64,000 nucleotides of DNA from Lewinella sp038528965 (GTDB lineage: Bacteria > Bacteroidota > Bacteroidia > Chitinophagales > Saprospiraceae). The position numbers and the translations under genes are program-made. Positions 17,705-25,467 of the stretch are shown one piece after another. The notes beneath the pieces are model-generated. The model searched no databases and had not been told where the DNA came from. It saw nothing but the letters and a program-made list of their open reading frames with translations. Location: the NCBI GenBank assembly GCA_038528965.1, contig JBCBEC010000020.1:53659-117658 (forward strand), read 5' to 3'. How positions within the stretch are numbered: the stretch's first letter is position 1; every line of letters starts with the position of its first letter.

Positions 17705-18003
17705 CTATTCAGTTCTGAATAAAACGCCCAAGGTAAATTACCACGCACAGAACTGAAATCATTGACGATGCTTTGAACCGACGAGTTTTGTGATGGCCAA
17801 GATGAATAAATCTATCAGCTATTATAATCATGGTTAACTCGTCTGTACCGTTCAAAGCAGACGACTAGTGCATTCCGCGGGGCACTTTATTATTGAAATG
17901 ATTAGTCGTTACTGATTCTGAATGGAGTCTCTTCAGAATTTCGGAGGGCAGCTCAAAAAAACTAGTCTAGAGCTGCAATTACCGAGTTATCTATAAATAA
18001 CTC
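17705..18003 (+). ncRNA. Candidate structured non-coding RNA, six consecutive stems
   Basis: No plausible coding frame. Six perfect inverted repeats follow each other. (1) 17708-17717 with 17748-17757, 10 bp, with a nested GGTA/TACC. (2) 17770-17777 with 17851-17858 (8 bp), continued by 17780-17787 with 17836-17843 (8 bp) across an internal loop. (3) 17861-17867 with 17903-17909 (7 bp) enclosing GTGC/GCAC (17868-17871 with 17882-17885). (4) 17915-17922 with 17932-17939 (8 bp). (5) 17948-17954 with 17970-17976 (7 bp). (6) 17984-17990 with 17997-18003 (7 bp). It does not show the signatures I know for tmRNA, RNase P RNA or SRP RNA. It could be a free small RNA or a ~550-nt structured leader of the hydrolase gene at 18262. 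Confidence 0.55.
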
Positions 18004-18261
18004 AACAACGCTTGCTGGGTCTGGTCGTCTTGACTAGGCATGATGAAAGGTTTTGCACTACGTTGGCTTATGCCAAAAGTAGAACAGGGCCTGCGTGTCT
18101 CCAATCCGAGGAGGATGGGGATTCTTGGTGAACCGGAAGGTGGGTGGGCCCGCCGCAGGCGGTAGGTCCTCTCCAAAACCTCCCACATCTCCCTACTCCC
18201 AAATCTCTACCCTCCGATGTAAACTTTACCTATCTTCGGCCAAGACTAGTAAGACCTACCA
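18004..18261. other. Gene-free spacer with GC-rich palindrome
   Basis: Between the RNA candidate and the hydrolase I see no gene. It holds a small GC palindrome (CCGCC 18150-18154, GCA, GGCGG 18158-18162), a pyrimidine-rich stretch (about 18167-18215) and a -7-like TATCTTCG (18231-18238) that may drive the hydrolase gene. Confidence 0.5.
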
Positions 18262-19422
18262 ATGAAATCATTCTTTTCCCTACTTCTTACCCTTGTTGTA
18301 TCACTTTGTCTTTTCTCCCAGGATCTCTATTTCCCAGAGCGGGGAGCAGCGTGGAGAAGCTTACCAGATGATCAAATGGGCGCGATCAACAAGGAAGCGT
18401 TGGAGGATGCACTCACCTTTGCTCAAGAAAACGAATATAGTGGTGAACGAGATTTGCGTCTTGCTATTTTAAAGGGCTTTGCTCGAGAGCCTTATCATTA
18501 TTTAGCGGGGCCGGTAAAGGAACGCGGTGGACCGGCAGGAATGATTCTCAAGAATGGTTACGTGGTGGCATCTTGGGGAGATACCAAACGGGTAGACATG
18601 ACTTTTAGTGTCACCAAGAGTTACCTATCGACCGTTGCCGGATTGGCCTGGGAAGAACGTCTGATTCCTGCACTTGACGCTCCAGCAGGAGAATTGGTGT
18701 GGGATGGAACCTTCGAAGGCGAACACAACGCAAAAATCACCTGGGACCATCTTTTAACTCAATCCTCTGACTGGTCGGGTAGTCTTTGGGGTATGAAAGA
18801 CTGGGCTGATCGGCCACCCCGAGAAGGAGGTGTCGATGATTGGAAATACCGTGAACTACACGAGCCCGGCAACCACTACGAGTATAATGATGTGAGAGTA
18901 AATGTGCTGGCTTATTCGCTGTTGCAAGTTTGGCGAAAGCCCCTTCCTATGGTGCTCAAAGAACGCATTATGGATCCGATCGGCGCTAGTTCCACCTGGC
19001 GCTGGTTTGGTTATGAACATTCCTACACCAATGTTGACGGTGTACAGATGCAATCCGTCAGTGGCGGTGGACATTCTGGTGGAGGGGTATTTATTAATAC
19101 CGAAGACCACGCTCGCTTTGGCCTACTTTTCATGAATCAGGGTCGCTGGCAGGACGAACAGTTAATCTCGCCTGAGTGGGTGGATATGGTCCAGCAGTCC
19201 TCAGATGCGAATCCTAGCTATGGCTATATGTGGTGGCTCAACAAAGCAGGTAGTTCCCGGTATTGGGAAGGCGTTCCAGAAGACATCTACTATGCTGCTG
19301 GCTTTGGTGGTAACTACATTGTAGTAGACGAAGCTAACCAACTTGTGATCGTGACACGTTGGTTGCAGCCTTCCCAAATGGGCAGCTTTGTTGAAAAGGT
19401 TCGTACAGCAATGGGACTCTAG
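18262..19422 (+). CDS. Exported serine hydrolase, beta-lactamase class C / S12 family
   Basis: 386 residues with a signal peptide (MKSFFSLLLTLVVSLCLFSQ). The S12 catalytic Ser116-x-x-Lys119 is in FSVTKSYLSTVAG. The second motif reads Tyr208-Asn-Asp (EYNDVRVNVLAYSLL), where most relatives have Tyr-x-Asn. The third-motif region is the Gly-rich GGGHSGGGVF, an HxG form of KTG. Family members are periplasmic or surface esterases, D-aminopeptidases or beta-lactamases; the substrate cannot be told. It ends four bases inside the convergent amylase gene. Confidence 0.9.
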   Translation: MKSFFSLLLTLVVSLCLFSQDLYFPERGAAWRSLPDDQMGAINKEALEDALTFAQENEYSGERDLRLAILKGFAREPYHYLAGPVKERGGPAGMILKNGYVVASWGDTKRVDMTFSVTKSYLSTVAGLAWEERLIPALDAPAGELVWDGTFEGEHNAKITWDHLLTQSSDWSGSLWGMKDWADRPPREGGVDDWKYRELHEPGNHYEYNDVRVNVLAYSLLQVWRKPLPMVLKERIMDPIGASSTWRWFGYEHSYTNVDGVQMQSVSGGGHSGGGVFINTEDHARFGLLFMNQGRWQDEQLISPEWVDMVQQSSDANPSYGYMWWLNKAGSSRYWEGVPEDIYYAAGFGGNYIVVDEANQLVIVTRWLQPSQMGSFVEKVRTAMGL

Positions 19423-21353
19423 CGCAACTCCAGTACAAGCGTTGCATGAGCTGGAATAACCAGATCATCAATATTCTCAATTGATTCTCCTGAACCTATA
19501 TCTACCGCTAAGTTAAAACCAGCGAGTTGCTCCGCGTAACGGGTAGTTGATAATTCAGAGGTCTCCGAGTTCGAGTTATAGGCCACCATAACTACTTTAC
19601 CTTCTGCCTGACGGAAATAAACGTATACTCCATTTTCTGGAATATACTGCGTCAGCGCACCATACTGTAAGGCGGCAGTTTGCTTGCGATAAGTAGCCAA
19701 GCGCTGCAAATAATCAAATATTTCTGATTCCTGTTCCGTGCGGTCTTTAGCTTTGAATTTATTGTCTCGATCTTTCGGAAAGCCACCAGGAAAGTCCAGT
19801 CGGCCACCTTCCCCGAACGCTCCACCACTGCCGGTCATTCCAATCTCCGTTCCGTAGTAAATCATTGGAATACCACGTAAAGTCAACAGCATCGCAAAGG
19901 CCGACTTAAGCTTTGTCACATCTTCACCTACTGCCTCAAAAACGCGTCCTAAATCGTGGTTATCCAAGAATAGAACATTACCGAATGGATTGTCATAAAC
20001 AAAGTCTTGCGCTAACACATAATAGAGTCTAGTTACACCGCTCGTCCAGCCTTGTTCTTGGTTCAGGGCCTCCCCGAGTGCATAGTACATTTGGTAGTCC
20101 GTCACCCCTGGCAGATTGCTATTGTGTCCACTAACTCTGGGGCCTTCGGTAAACCAGGACTGTACACCTAAGCCGTGTACCCAAGTCTCGGCAAAGATTC
20201 CAATTTCAGGGTATTCCTCTAGCATCCGTTGGTTCCACTGCCCCATAAATGCTTGATCACAGTACGCATAAGTATCTATACGGAAAGCGTCCTGGCCACT
20301 ATATTCCGTCCACCAAATGCTGTTTTGAATAAGGAAATTGGCCAATTGTGGATGCTGCTGATTGAGGTCTGGCATGTGCCGATCAAACCAACTATCCGTT
20401 ACCGCCGCATAATCTGCTTTAGCAACATAAGGGTCCATGTGCACTGGCGCACGATAGGATATCTGAGGAAAACCATCTTCCCACTGATGAATCCAATCTC
20501 GTGATGGTAGATCATTGATAAACCAATGCTGATCGCCAGTGTGATTAAAAATTACATCCATGACGACCTTCATCCCACGCTCGTGGGCAAGCTGGACCAA
20601 TTGGCGGTATTGTTCGTTTGAACCAAAGCGAGCATCAATTCGATAATGATCCGTTACGGCATAACCATGGTAACTCTCGTACGGCTGATCATTTTCTAGT
20701 ACAGGATTTAGCCACAGTGCAGTAACACCTAGCGATTCCAGATAGTCTAAATGTTCCATGACACCGATCAAATCACCACCGTGACGGAAGAACACATTGT
20801 CCCTATCCAGTCCAGTTTGCTGCATGCCTTCTACCACATCGTTACCGGTATCGCCATTGGCGAAACGGTCAGGCATAATGAGGTAGATAAAATCTTCAGC
20901 AGAAACACCTTGTGCTTTAGGCTCAGCAGAATTACGCGCCTTGAGTTCGTAGGAATACTGATTTACCACCGTTCCTACAGCATCAGCAAGTTCTATGCGA
21001 AGCATACCAGGATTAGTGCCAGGACCAATATCAAGCAGCAGAAACAGATAATTCGGATTCTCCAAGCGCGTGGTTTTGAGGATGCTTACTCCTGGATAAC
21101 TCACCTTTGGTTCTAACTGGCGGATGTTCTGATCATAGATCAGAATTTCCAGCTCACGTTGGGCCATGCCGGTCCACCAAAACGGTGGTTCTACTCTGGC
21201 GCCAGAAAAATTGGCACCGTCGGCTTGTCGATAATAATATTCACTCTCTTCTACGCCTTCTGGCAATTTAGGAGAATGAGCACCACCTTCGTCTTGGGCT
21301 TGCAAACCTGCAATGGAGGAGAGCAAAGCGAAAATCAGCAACCTTACACGCAT
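19419..21353 (-). CDS. Exported alpha-amylase family glycoside hydrolase (GH13, neopullulanase/cyclomaltodextrinase-like)
   Basis: 644 residues from the ATG at 21353, which opens a clear signal peptide (MRVRLLIFALLSSIAGLQAQ). The longer frame starts only at a TTG. An N-terminal beta-sandwich (about 30-130, PPFWWTGM...) resembles the cyclomaltodextrinase N domain and precedes the GH13 barrel. Conserved regions are visible: MDVIFNH (I), DAFRIDTYAY with the nucleophile Asp (II), FAETWV with the acid/base Glu (III) and LDNHDLGR (IV). A C-terminal all-beta domain ends LVIPAHATLVLEL. It should cleave alpha-1,4 (and possibly alpha-1,6) glucans in the periplasm or at the surface, like the Sus-type amylases. 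No SusC/SusD pair is adjacent. Confidence 0.93.
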   Translation of the reverse strand: MRVRLLIFALLSSIAGLQAQDEGGAHSPKLPEGVEESEYYYRQADGANFSGARVEPPFWWTGMAQRELEILIYDQNIRQLEPKVSYPGVSILKTTRLENPNYLFLLLDIGPGTNPGMLRIELADAVGTVVNQYSYELKARNSAEPKAQGVSAEDFIYLIMPDRFANGDTGNDVVEGMQQTGLDRDNVFFRHGGDLIGVMEHLDYLESLGVTALWLNPVLENDQPYESYHGYAVTDHYRIDARFGSNEQYRQLVQLAHERGMKVVMDVIFNHTGDQHWFINDLPSRDWIHQWEDGFPQISYRAPVHMDPYVAKADYAAVTDSWFDRHMPDLNQQHPQLANFLIQNSIWWTEYSGQDAFRIDTYAYCDQAFMGQWNQRMLEEYPEIGIFAETWVHGLGVQSWFTEGPRVSGHNSNLPGVTDYQMYYALGEALNQEQGWTSGVTRLYYVLAQDFVYDNPFGNVLFLDNHDLGRVFEAVGEDVTKLKSAFAMLLTLRGIPMIYYGTEIGMTGSGGAFGEGGRLDFPGGFPKDRDNKFKAKDRTEQESEIFDYLQRLATYRKQTAALQYGALTQYIPENGVYVYFRQAEGKVVMVAYNSNSETSELSTTRYAEQLAGFNLAVDIGSGESIENIDDLVIPAHATLVLELR

Positions 21354-21383
21354 TAGATAGGGGTTATTGGTCAATTATTTTAT

Positions 21384-21944
21384 TTATTCTGGCACATTGA
21401 ATTGGGCCTTAGTTGGCATTGAAAGCAAACTCGTAGCCTTCACTGCAATACGTTTCATATCGTAGGTTCCAGTACCAGCCCAGGACATATAATCCTTTAA
21501 CTGCGAAACCGCCTGCATTTCGAACTCCATGTCCAAAGCATCGTTGACAGCGTCAAAATGAATAAGTTCCTTCGCACCGTCGTTATACACAGCCCAACTA
21601 CCGTAAGAGAAAGTTTCCTCCCACTGTCCACACTCGAAGGTCCCATCGGGTTTGATCTTCCACCAACGCCCACGATTAGGGGCATTTTGCGTATTGTCGC
21701 CATGATTCACCCAGTATTCCGCTACCCAGTAAGGTGACTGAATAAGCAATTGTACCTTAGGGTTATTGGTATTCGGTACTACCGGCGAAACATAGCTACC
21801 ATCTTCCGTTTTTTGAGCTGCAATAGCTTGAGCTTCTGTCGTTGTAGTGTTGTTGGACTGTGGTTCTTGATCCCGCTTACAAGCACCTAGGATTAGGGTT
21901 CCCGCCAGCGCGATGAGAAGTAGTTTAGTTCTGTTCATGGTCAA
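21384..21944 (-). CDS. Lipoprotein of unknown function
   Basis: 186 residues with a lipoprotein signal (LLLIALAGTLILGAC, lipid-modified Cys about residue 22), followed by a Gln/Asn/Thr linker. The mature domain carries aromatic residues and a repeated SYGSWAVYNDG / GRWWKIKPDGTFECGQW pattern, like small lipocalin-type or calycin-like folds. I do not recognise the family. It lies between the amidohydrolase and the amylase genes on the same strand (30-31 bp gaps each side), so the three are probably one operon. An ATG two codons in (21938) is equally possible. Confidence 0.8.
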   Translation of the reverse strand: MTMNRTKLLLIALAGTLILGACKRDQEPQSNNTTTTEAQAIAAQKTEDGSYVSPVVPNTNNPKVQLLIQSPYWVAEYWVNHGDNTQNAPNRGRWWKIKPDGTFECGQWEETFSYGSWAVYNDGAKELIHFDAVNDALDMEFEMQAVSQLKDYMSWAGTGTYDMKRIAVKATSLLSMPTKAQFNVPE

Positions 21945-21975
21945 TTTGCCAATTTTTGAGATTAAGCTCTATTAT

Positions 21976-23574
21976 TTATTTGTCTTTAGCCCTAACTCCA
22001 GGCTGACGAATTTCTACGCCTTCGGAGGATTTAGCATCCTGCACCATCGCTTTCACGTCCTCAAGCAGTTGCTGTGCATCATATACCACACCGTCTTTAA
22101 TTGTGTAACGAACGCCTTCCGTACGTACTACGTCATTGTTTTCATCCAAGCGTATAGCGCCGGTGCCGTACAATACTTTAAAATCGGCTAAAGGGTTCTC
22201 GTTTACAATTACAAAATCTGCTTTCTTGCCTACTTCCACCGTACCAATCTCATCGGCCATTCCTAGTGCCTCTGCACCGTAGAGCGTTGCCGAGCGAATA
22301 ACTTCGAGGGGATGAAACCCCGCCTCCCGTAGTAGTTCGAGTTCGCGAATGTAAGCAAAGCCGTACAATTGAAAGATAAACCCGGAATCGGAACCGGTGG
22401 TTACGCGGCCGCCCCGGTTTTTATATTCATTAACAAAGGTCATCCATAAGCGGTAGTTTTCCCGCCAGGCCACCTCTTGCTCTGTACCCCAGGCGTGCCA
22501 GTAGGAACCGTGGCTAATTCGACTGGGCTGGTAAAATTGCCACAGGCTGGGCAAGGTGTATTCTTCGTGCCACTCCGCTCGTCGGGCTCGCATCAAATCA
22601 CGGTTAGCTTCGTAGATATTGAAGGTAGGATCAATAGTAAAATCCAGCTCCAACAGTTCATCCATTATCTTATTCCAATGATCGCTGTAGGGTTCGGCTG
22701 CTTGTTTCCAGAGGCGTCCAGCTTCCTCGAAGCGGTTCTGCTCATTTTGGTAATTGTACTCTACTGGATAATTCTGCACCGTTCGGTCATCAAATAAAGC
22801 CTCCGGCAAACCGTACCAGTGCTCCATAGTGGTCAGGCCCGCGCGAGCACTATTTACTACGTTCCAGCGTCCCACATCCATCTGCGCGTGATGGCAGGCG
22901 GAGCGCAAGCCCAATTTCTTGTTTTCATCTAGTGCAGCAGCCATAATGTCGGGGTTAGCACCGAAGAACTTGATCCCATCCGCTCCTTTTTCAGCATTAC
23001 TACGCACCCAATCACGAGCTCCTTCGGGGGTATTGATCAGGTCATAGTTACCCTGGCCAAATACGGTATAGGCTTTTATTCTTGGTGCGACAATTTCGTT
23101 GCGAATACTGCGCTCTTTATGTTCCAAAACCCAATCTAACCCGTTACCGCAAGAAGGGTCACGAATAGTCGTAATACCGTGTCCCATCCAAAGTTTGAAC
23201 ACATACTCTGCGTCCGCTCCTTGCGACCGGCCACCGATATGACCGTGCATATCCACAAATCCTGGCAGCAAATGCATACCCTCCGCATCTAATTCTATTC
23301 CTCCCTCCTTCAGCTGCGGGCGTCGACTCTCATCAATGGGTACACCAGGATAGCCAACCACTTGAATTTTGGCAATCCGGTCATTTTCTACAACTATATC
23401 AATTGGACCACGGGGAGGTGCACAATTCCCGTTTATAAGTGTGACCCCACGAATTATTAACTGCGGATGTGGGCCATCGCCCTCCCCTTCCGCACGGTCT
23501 GGAGAGGGATCTACTTGCGCACTTAAACTAAGTGCGGAAAACAGTAGGATGAGTAAGGTGTAATGTAATTGCAT
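21976..23574 (-). CDS. Exported amidohydrolase (imidazolonepropionase-like)
   Basis: 532 residues with a signal peptide (MQLHYTLLILLFSALSLSAQ). The metal-dependent amidohydrolase fold is shown by LLPGFVDMHGHIGG (HxH metal ligands), a later His (LRSACHHAQMD), TTMEHWYGLP, VTTGSDSGF with the Asp ligand, and the C-terminal composite beta part (GTVEVGKKADFVIVNENPL). These enzymes hydrolyse cyclic amides or peptide-like bonds; exported Bacteroidota members often act on dipeptide-like substrates, but this one cannot be narrowed down. First gene of the probable amidohydrolase-lipoprotein-amylase operon, with a strong promoter 24 nt upstream. Confidence 0.9.
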   Translation of the reverse strand: MQLHYTLLILLFSALSLSAQVDPSPDRAEGEGDGPHPQLIIRGVTLINGNCAPPRGPIDIVVENDRIAKIQVVGYPGVPIDESRRPQLKEGGIELDAEGMHLLPGFVDMHGHIGGRSQGADAEYVFKLWMGHGITTIRDPSCGNGLDWVLEHKERSIRNEIVAPRIKAYTVFGQGNYDLINTPEGARDWVRSNAEKGADGIKFFGANPDIMAAALDENKKLGLRSACHHAQMDVGRWNVVNSARAGLTTMEHWYGLPEALFDDRTVQNYPVEYNYQNEQNRFEEAGRLWKQAAEPYSDHWNKIMDELLELDFTIDPTFNIYEANRDLMRARRAEWHEEYTLPSLWQFYQPSRISHGSYWHAWGTEQEVAWRENYRLWMTFVNEYKNRGGRVTTGSDSGFIFQLYGFAYIRELELLREAGFHPLEVIRSATLYGAEALGMADEIGTVEVGKKADFVIVNENPLADFKVLYGTGAIRLDENNDVVRTEGVRYTIKDGVVYDAQQLLEDVKAMVQDAKSSEGVEIRQPGVRAKDK

Positions 23575-23597
23575 TGTTCTGAGTAATTAGCTTTAAG

Positions 23598-23626
23598 CAA
23601 ATGTAAAAAGATTATTTTGCGTCGAA
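23598..23626 (-). promoter_or_regulatory. Promoter (TTCG -33, TACATTTG -7) of the amidohydrolase operon
   Basis: Minus strand: -7 box TACATTTG (23605 to 23598), preceded by TTCG (23626 to 23623) with a 17-bp spacer. The ATG at 23574 lies 23 nt beyond the box. Confidence 0.6.
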
Positions 23627-23713
23627 TTTTCTCCCAACTGCTCTCTTTCCGCTGACTTGCGCAATCTATAATAACAAGGCGCATATGTCCACTATCAAAA
23701 CAAAACCAACACC

Positions 23714-25174
23714 ATGTTTCTCAGTAAAGAATTTGAAAAATCGCTCTACGCCATAACCGCCCTGGCTGTATTTGCATCACTGTATTACCTCACATTATTC
23801 GCTTTAGGCGTTCGCCATGATTACACGGAAAGCGAGCCATCTCTCGCATTTTATCTACTCAACATAGTGCCACAATTGCTTCTCATTGGCGGCTTCTGGT
23901 TTGGTGTCTTTTATCTCACCAGTGAAAAAACAGGCAGCTTGATAGCTGGAATACTTCACATAGCAACCAATATCTATATTGTTTTTGCTTACCATTCAGC
24001 TGGGGTACATAGCAGTTCTGCCTCCATGAATGCTCCCCATTGGATAAACATCTTGGGTTTGTTAATGGCCGTCTCAGTCTTTGCCACAATACAGTACAAA
24101 TCCTGGAAAAAGATTCGCATTTTTTTATTGCTATTTTTCATCATGTACGGCATGAAAGTAAGCGCCTTTCATTATTTCTACTCCCTCGAAAAAATACTGG
24201 AAATTCCTGGTTGGCGTGATCCGCTTAGCTTGACCTTTTCGCTGGGGGAAGGTCGTACAACTAATATTAATCTCCTAGCTACCTTGACATCCAACTTCTT
24301 TCTCCCCGTCTGGTTGATCTGCTTTTGGTATTTGCACCGAATAATCACAAGCGGGAAAGAATTTGCCCCTAAATTCTTAAGTTTACCAAGCTTATCAAAC
24401 GTCGGGCGCCTCAGCTTTTCTATTATCCATTGGACCTTCAGGATCGTGCTATTTGGCCTAATTTTCGGTAGTGCAGCAAGAGTCAATTTATTGCAAAGAA
24501 CCAGCTCCCTAACTCACGTGCTCATTTGGGTCGTATGCCTGATGGTGACCATTTATCTTCTTGCCGTAATCTACCGTAACTTACTAGCGGCATATTTTAA
24601 ATCTCGCGCCGCCTACCCTGCCTGGAACTATTTCCTACTCCATATTCCAATCATCCACTTTTTTGCTTGGCTCAAAGCAGTGTCTCTTCCCAAATCAAGC
24701 GTAGCAGTTCGACAAAATGGAGTGCTTACGGGGGAATCCACCAGTCCGCAAGCAGAACTAGCTGAGCTACAATCAAGATTCACCCTGCAAGGGAGAAATC
24801 GAGGAATTGTAACCCTTATCGTCATCAGTGCATGCTTGGTGGGCTTGGTCAATATAATCGAGTTTGACAGTCCAAGATTTAATGGAGGCCAGGCACTCAT
24901 CGGTGTAACTTCCATCATCCTCAGTCTAGCCATTTTGGCCTGGTTCATTAGAGATAGTAAAGCACTTTACTCTATTTTCATCATCGGTATTAGCTTGGTT
25001 CTAATTGCTAGTTTCTTTGAATCAGAAGTAGCGGTTAGCCCCGTGATTATTGCAGCACTAGTTAACTACCCAATTTATTACGTGCTATTTCATTATGATC
25101 AGTTCACCATTGAACAGGAAGTTGAGTCTTCGCCAGACGGCGAACTACCAACGAGTGCAGAGTCGGGTATTTGA
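23714..25174 (+). CDS. Polytopic membrane protein of unknown function
   Basis: 486 residues with about ten to twelve hydrophobic helices (e.g. about 11-31, 44-68, 74-93, 106-123, 135-150, 195-213, 230-252, 262-283) and a soluble loop near 320-355 (SVAVRQNGVLTGESTSPQAELAEL). Three or four more helices follow, then a hydrophilic tail. Charged and conserved-looking patches are few, and no transporter signature is recognisable. It stands alone, divergent from the amidohydrolase operon. The A/T-rich, hydrophobic coding sequence makes it differ from its neighbours, but this could be due only to membrane-protein composition. Confidence 0.85.
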   Translation: MFLSKEFEKSLYAITALAVFASLYYLTLFALGVRHDYTESEPSLAFYLLNIVPQLLLIGGFWFGVFYLTSEKTGSLIAGILHIATNIYIVFAYHSAGVHSSSASMNAPHWINILGLLMAVSVFATIQYKSWKKIRIFLLLFFIMYGMKVSAFHYFYSLEKILEIPGWRDPLSLTFSLGEGRTTNINLLATLTSNFFLPVWLICFWYLHRIITSGKEFAPKFLSLPSLSNVGRLSFSIIHWTFRIVLFGLIFGSAARVNLLQRTSSLTHVLIWVVCLMVTIYLLAVIYRNLLAAYFKSRAAYPAWNYFLLHIPIIHFFAWLKAVSLPKSSVAVRQNGVLTGESTSPQAELAELQSRFTLQGRNRGIVTLIVISACLVGLVNIIEFDSPRFNGGQALIGVTSIILSLAILAWFIRDSKALYSIFIIGISLVLIASFFESEVAVSPVIIAALVNYPIYYVLFHYDQFTIEQEVESSPDGELPTSAESGI

Positions 25175-25283
25175 TAATTACTAAGATTGAGGTGGGTGTA
25201 ACGAATCGAGTACTGAGGAGCAATAATAGAGAAATGTATTCCAACGTTTGAAGCACAAACACTAAACCGTACACGGATAATAG

Positions 25284-25466
25284 GGCACCTTGGTATTCGA
25301 AGTAAACAACAGCGACCTTATCCGGAGCGATGTGCACCGAGGAAAGCTATGGTTAAGTCCCGACGGCATACACTTATACTACTATCGGGACTTCACGAAT
25401 ACGTATAACATTCCTTTTGGAGCCCTACCGGAACAAAGGATTATTTATGGTGCCTTCCCCAGGTGA
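25284..25466 (+). pseudogene. Possible remnant of a propeller-type protein gene
   Basis: After two stops (TAA-TAG ending at 25283) a 60-codon frame without a credible start reads like real protein, ending ...GKLWLSPDGIHLYYYRDF...GALPEQRIIYGAFPR then TGA. LSPDGxxLYY is typical of PD40/TolB-type beta-propeller strands. A neighbouring frame just upstream (TKPYTDNRAPWYSK) could continue it after a frameshift. A perfect 9-bp inverted repeat (25355-25363 with 25385-25393) lies inside. Probably a decayed gene fragment; it may also be chance. Confidence 0.3.
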
Positions 25467-25467
25467 T

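Noticed and set aside
17705..18003. tmRNA, RNase P RNA, SRP RNA or 6S RNA
   Set aside because: I saw none of their conserved sequences (no tRNA-like ends, no GAGGAAAGTC-type core, no end-to-end pairing of 6S RNA). Unrecognised is not proof of new, so it is kept as a candidate only.
17991..18371. Short frames on both strands near the RNA candidate (e.g. MWEVLERTYRL...)
   Set aside because: They lie across the hairpins and GC palindrome, have no start context and overlap the real hydrolase start.
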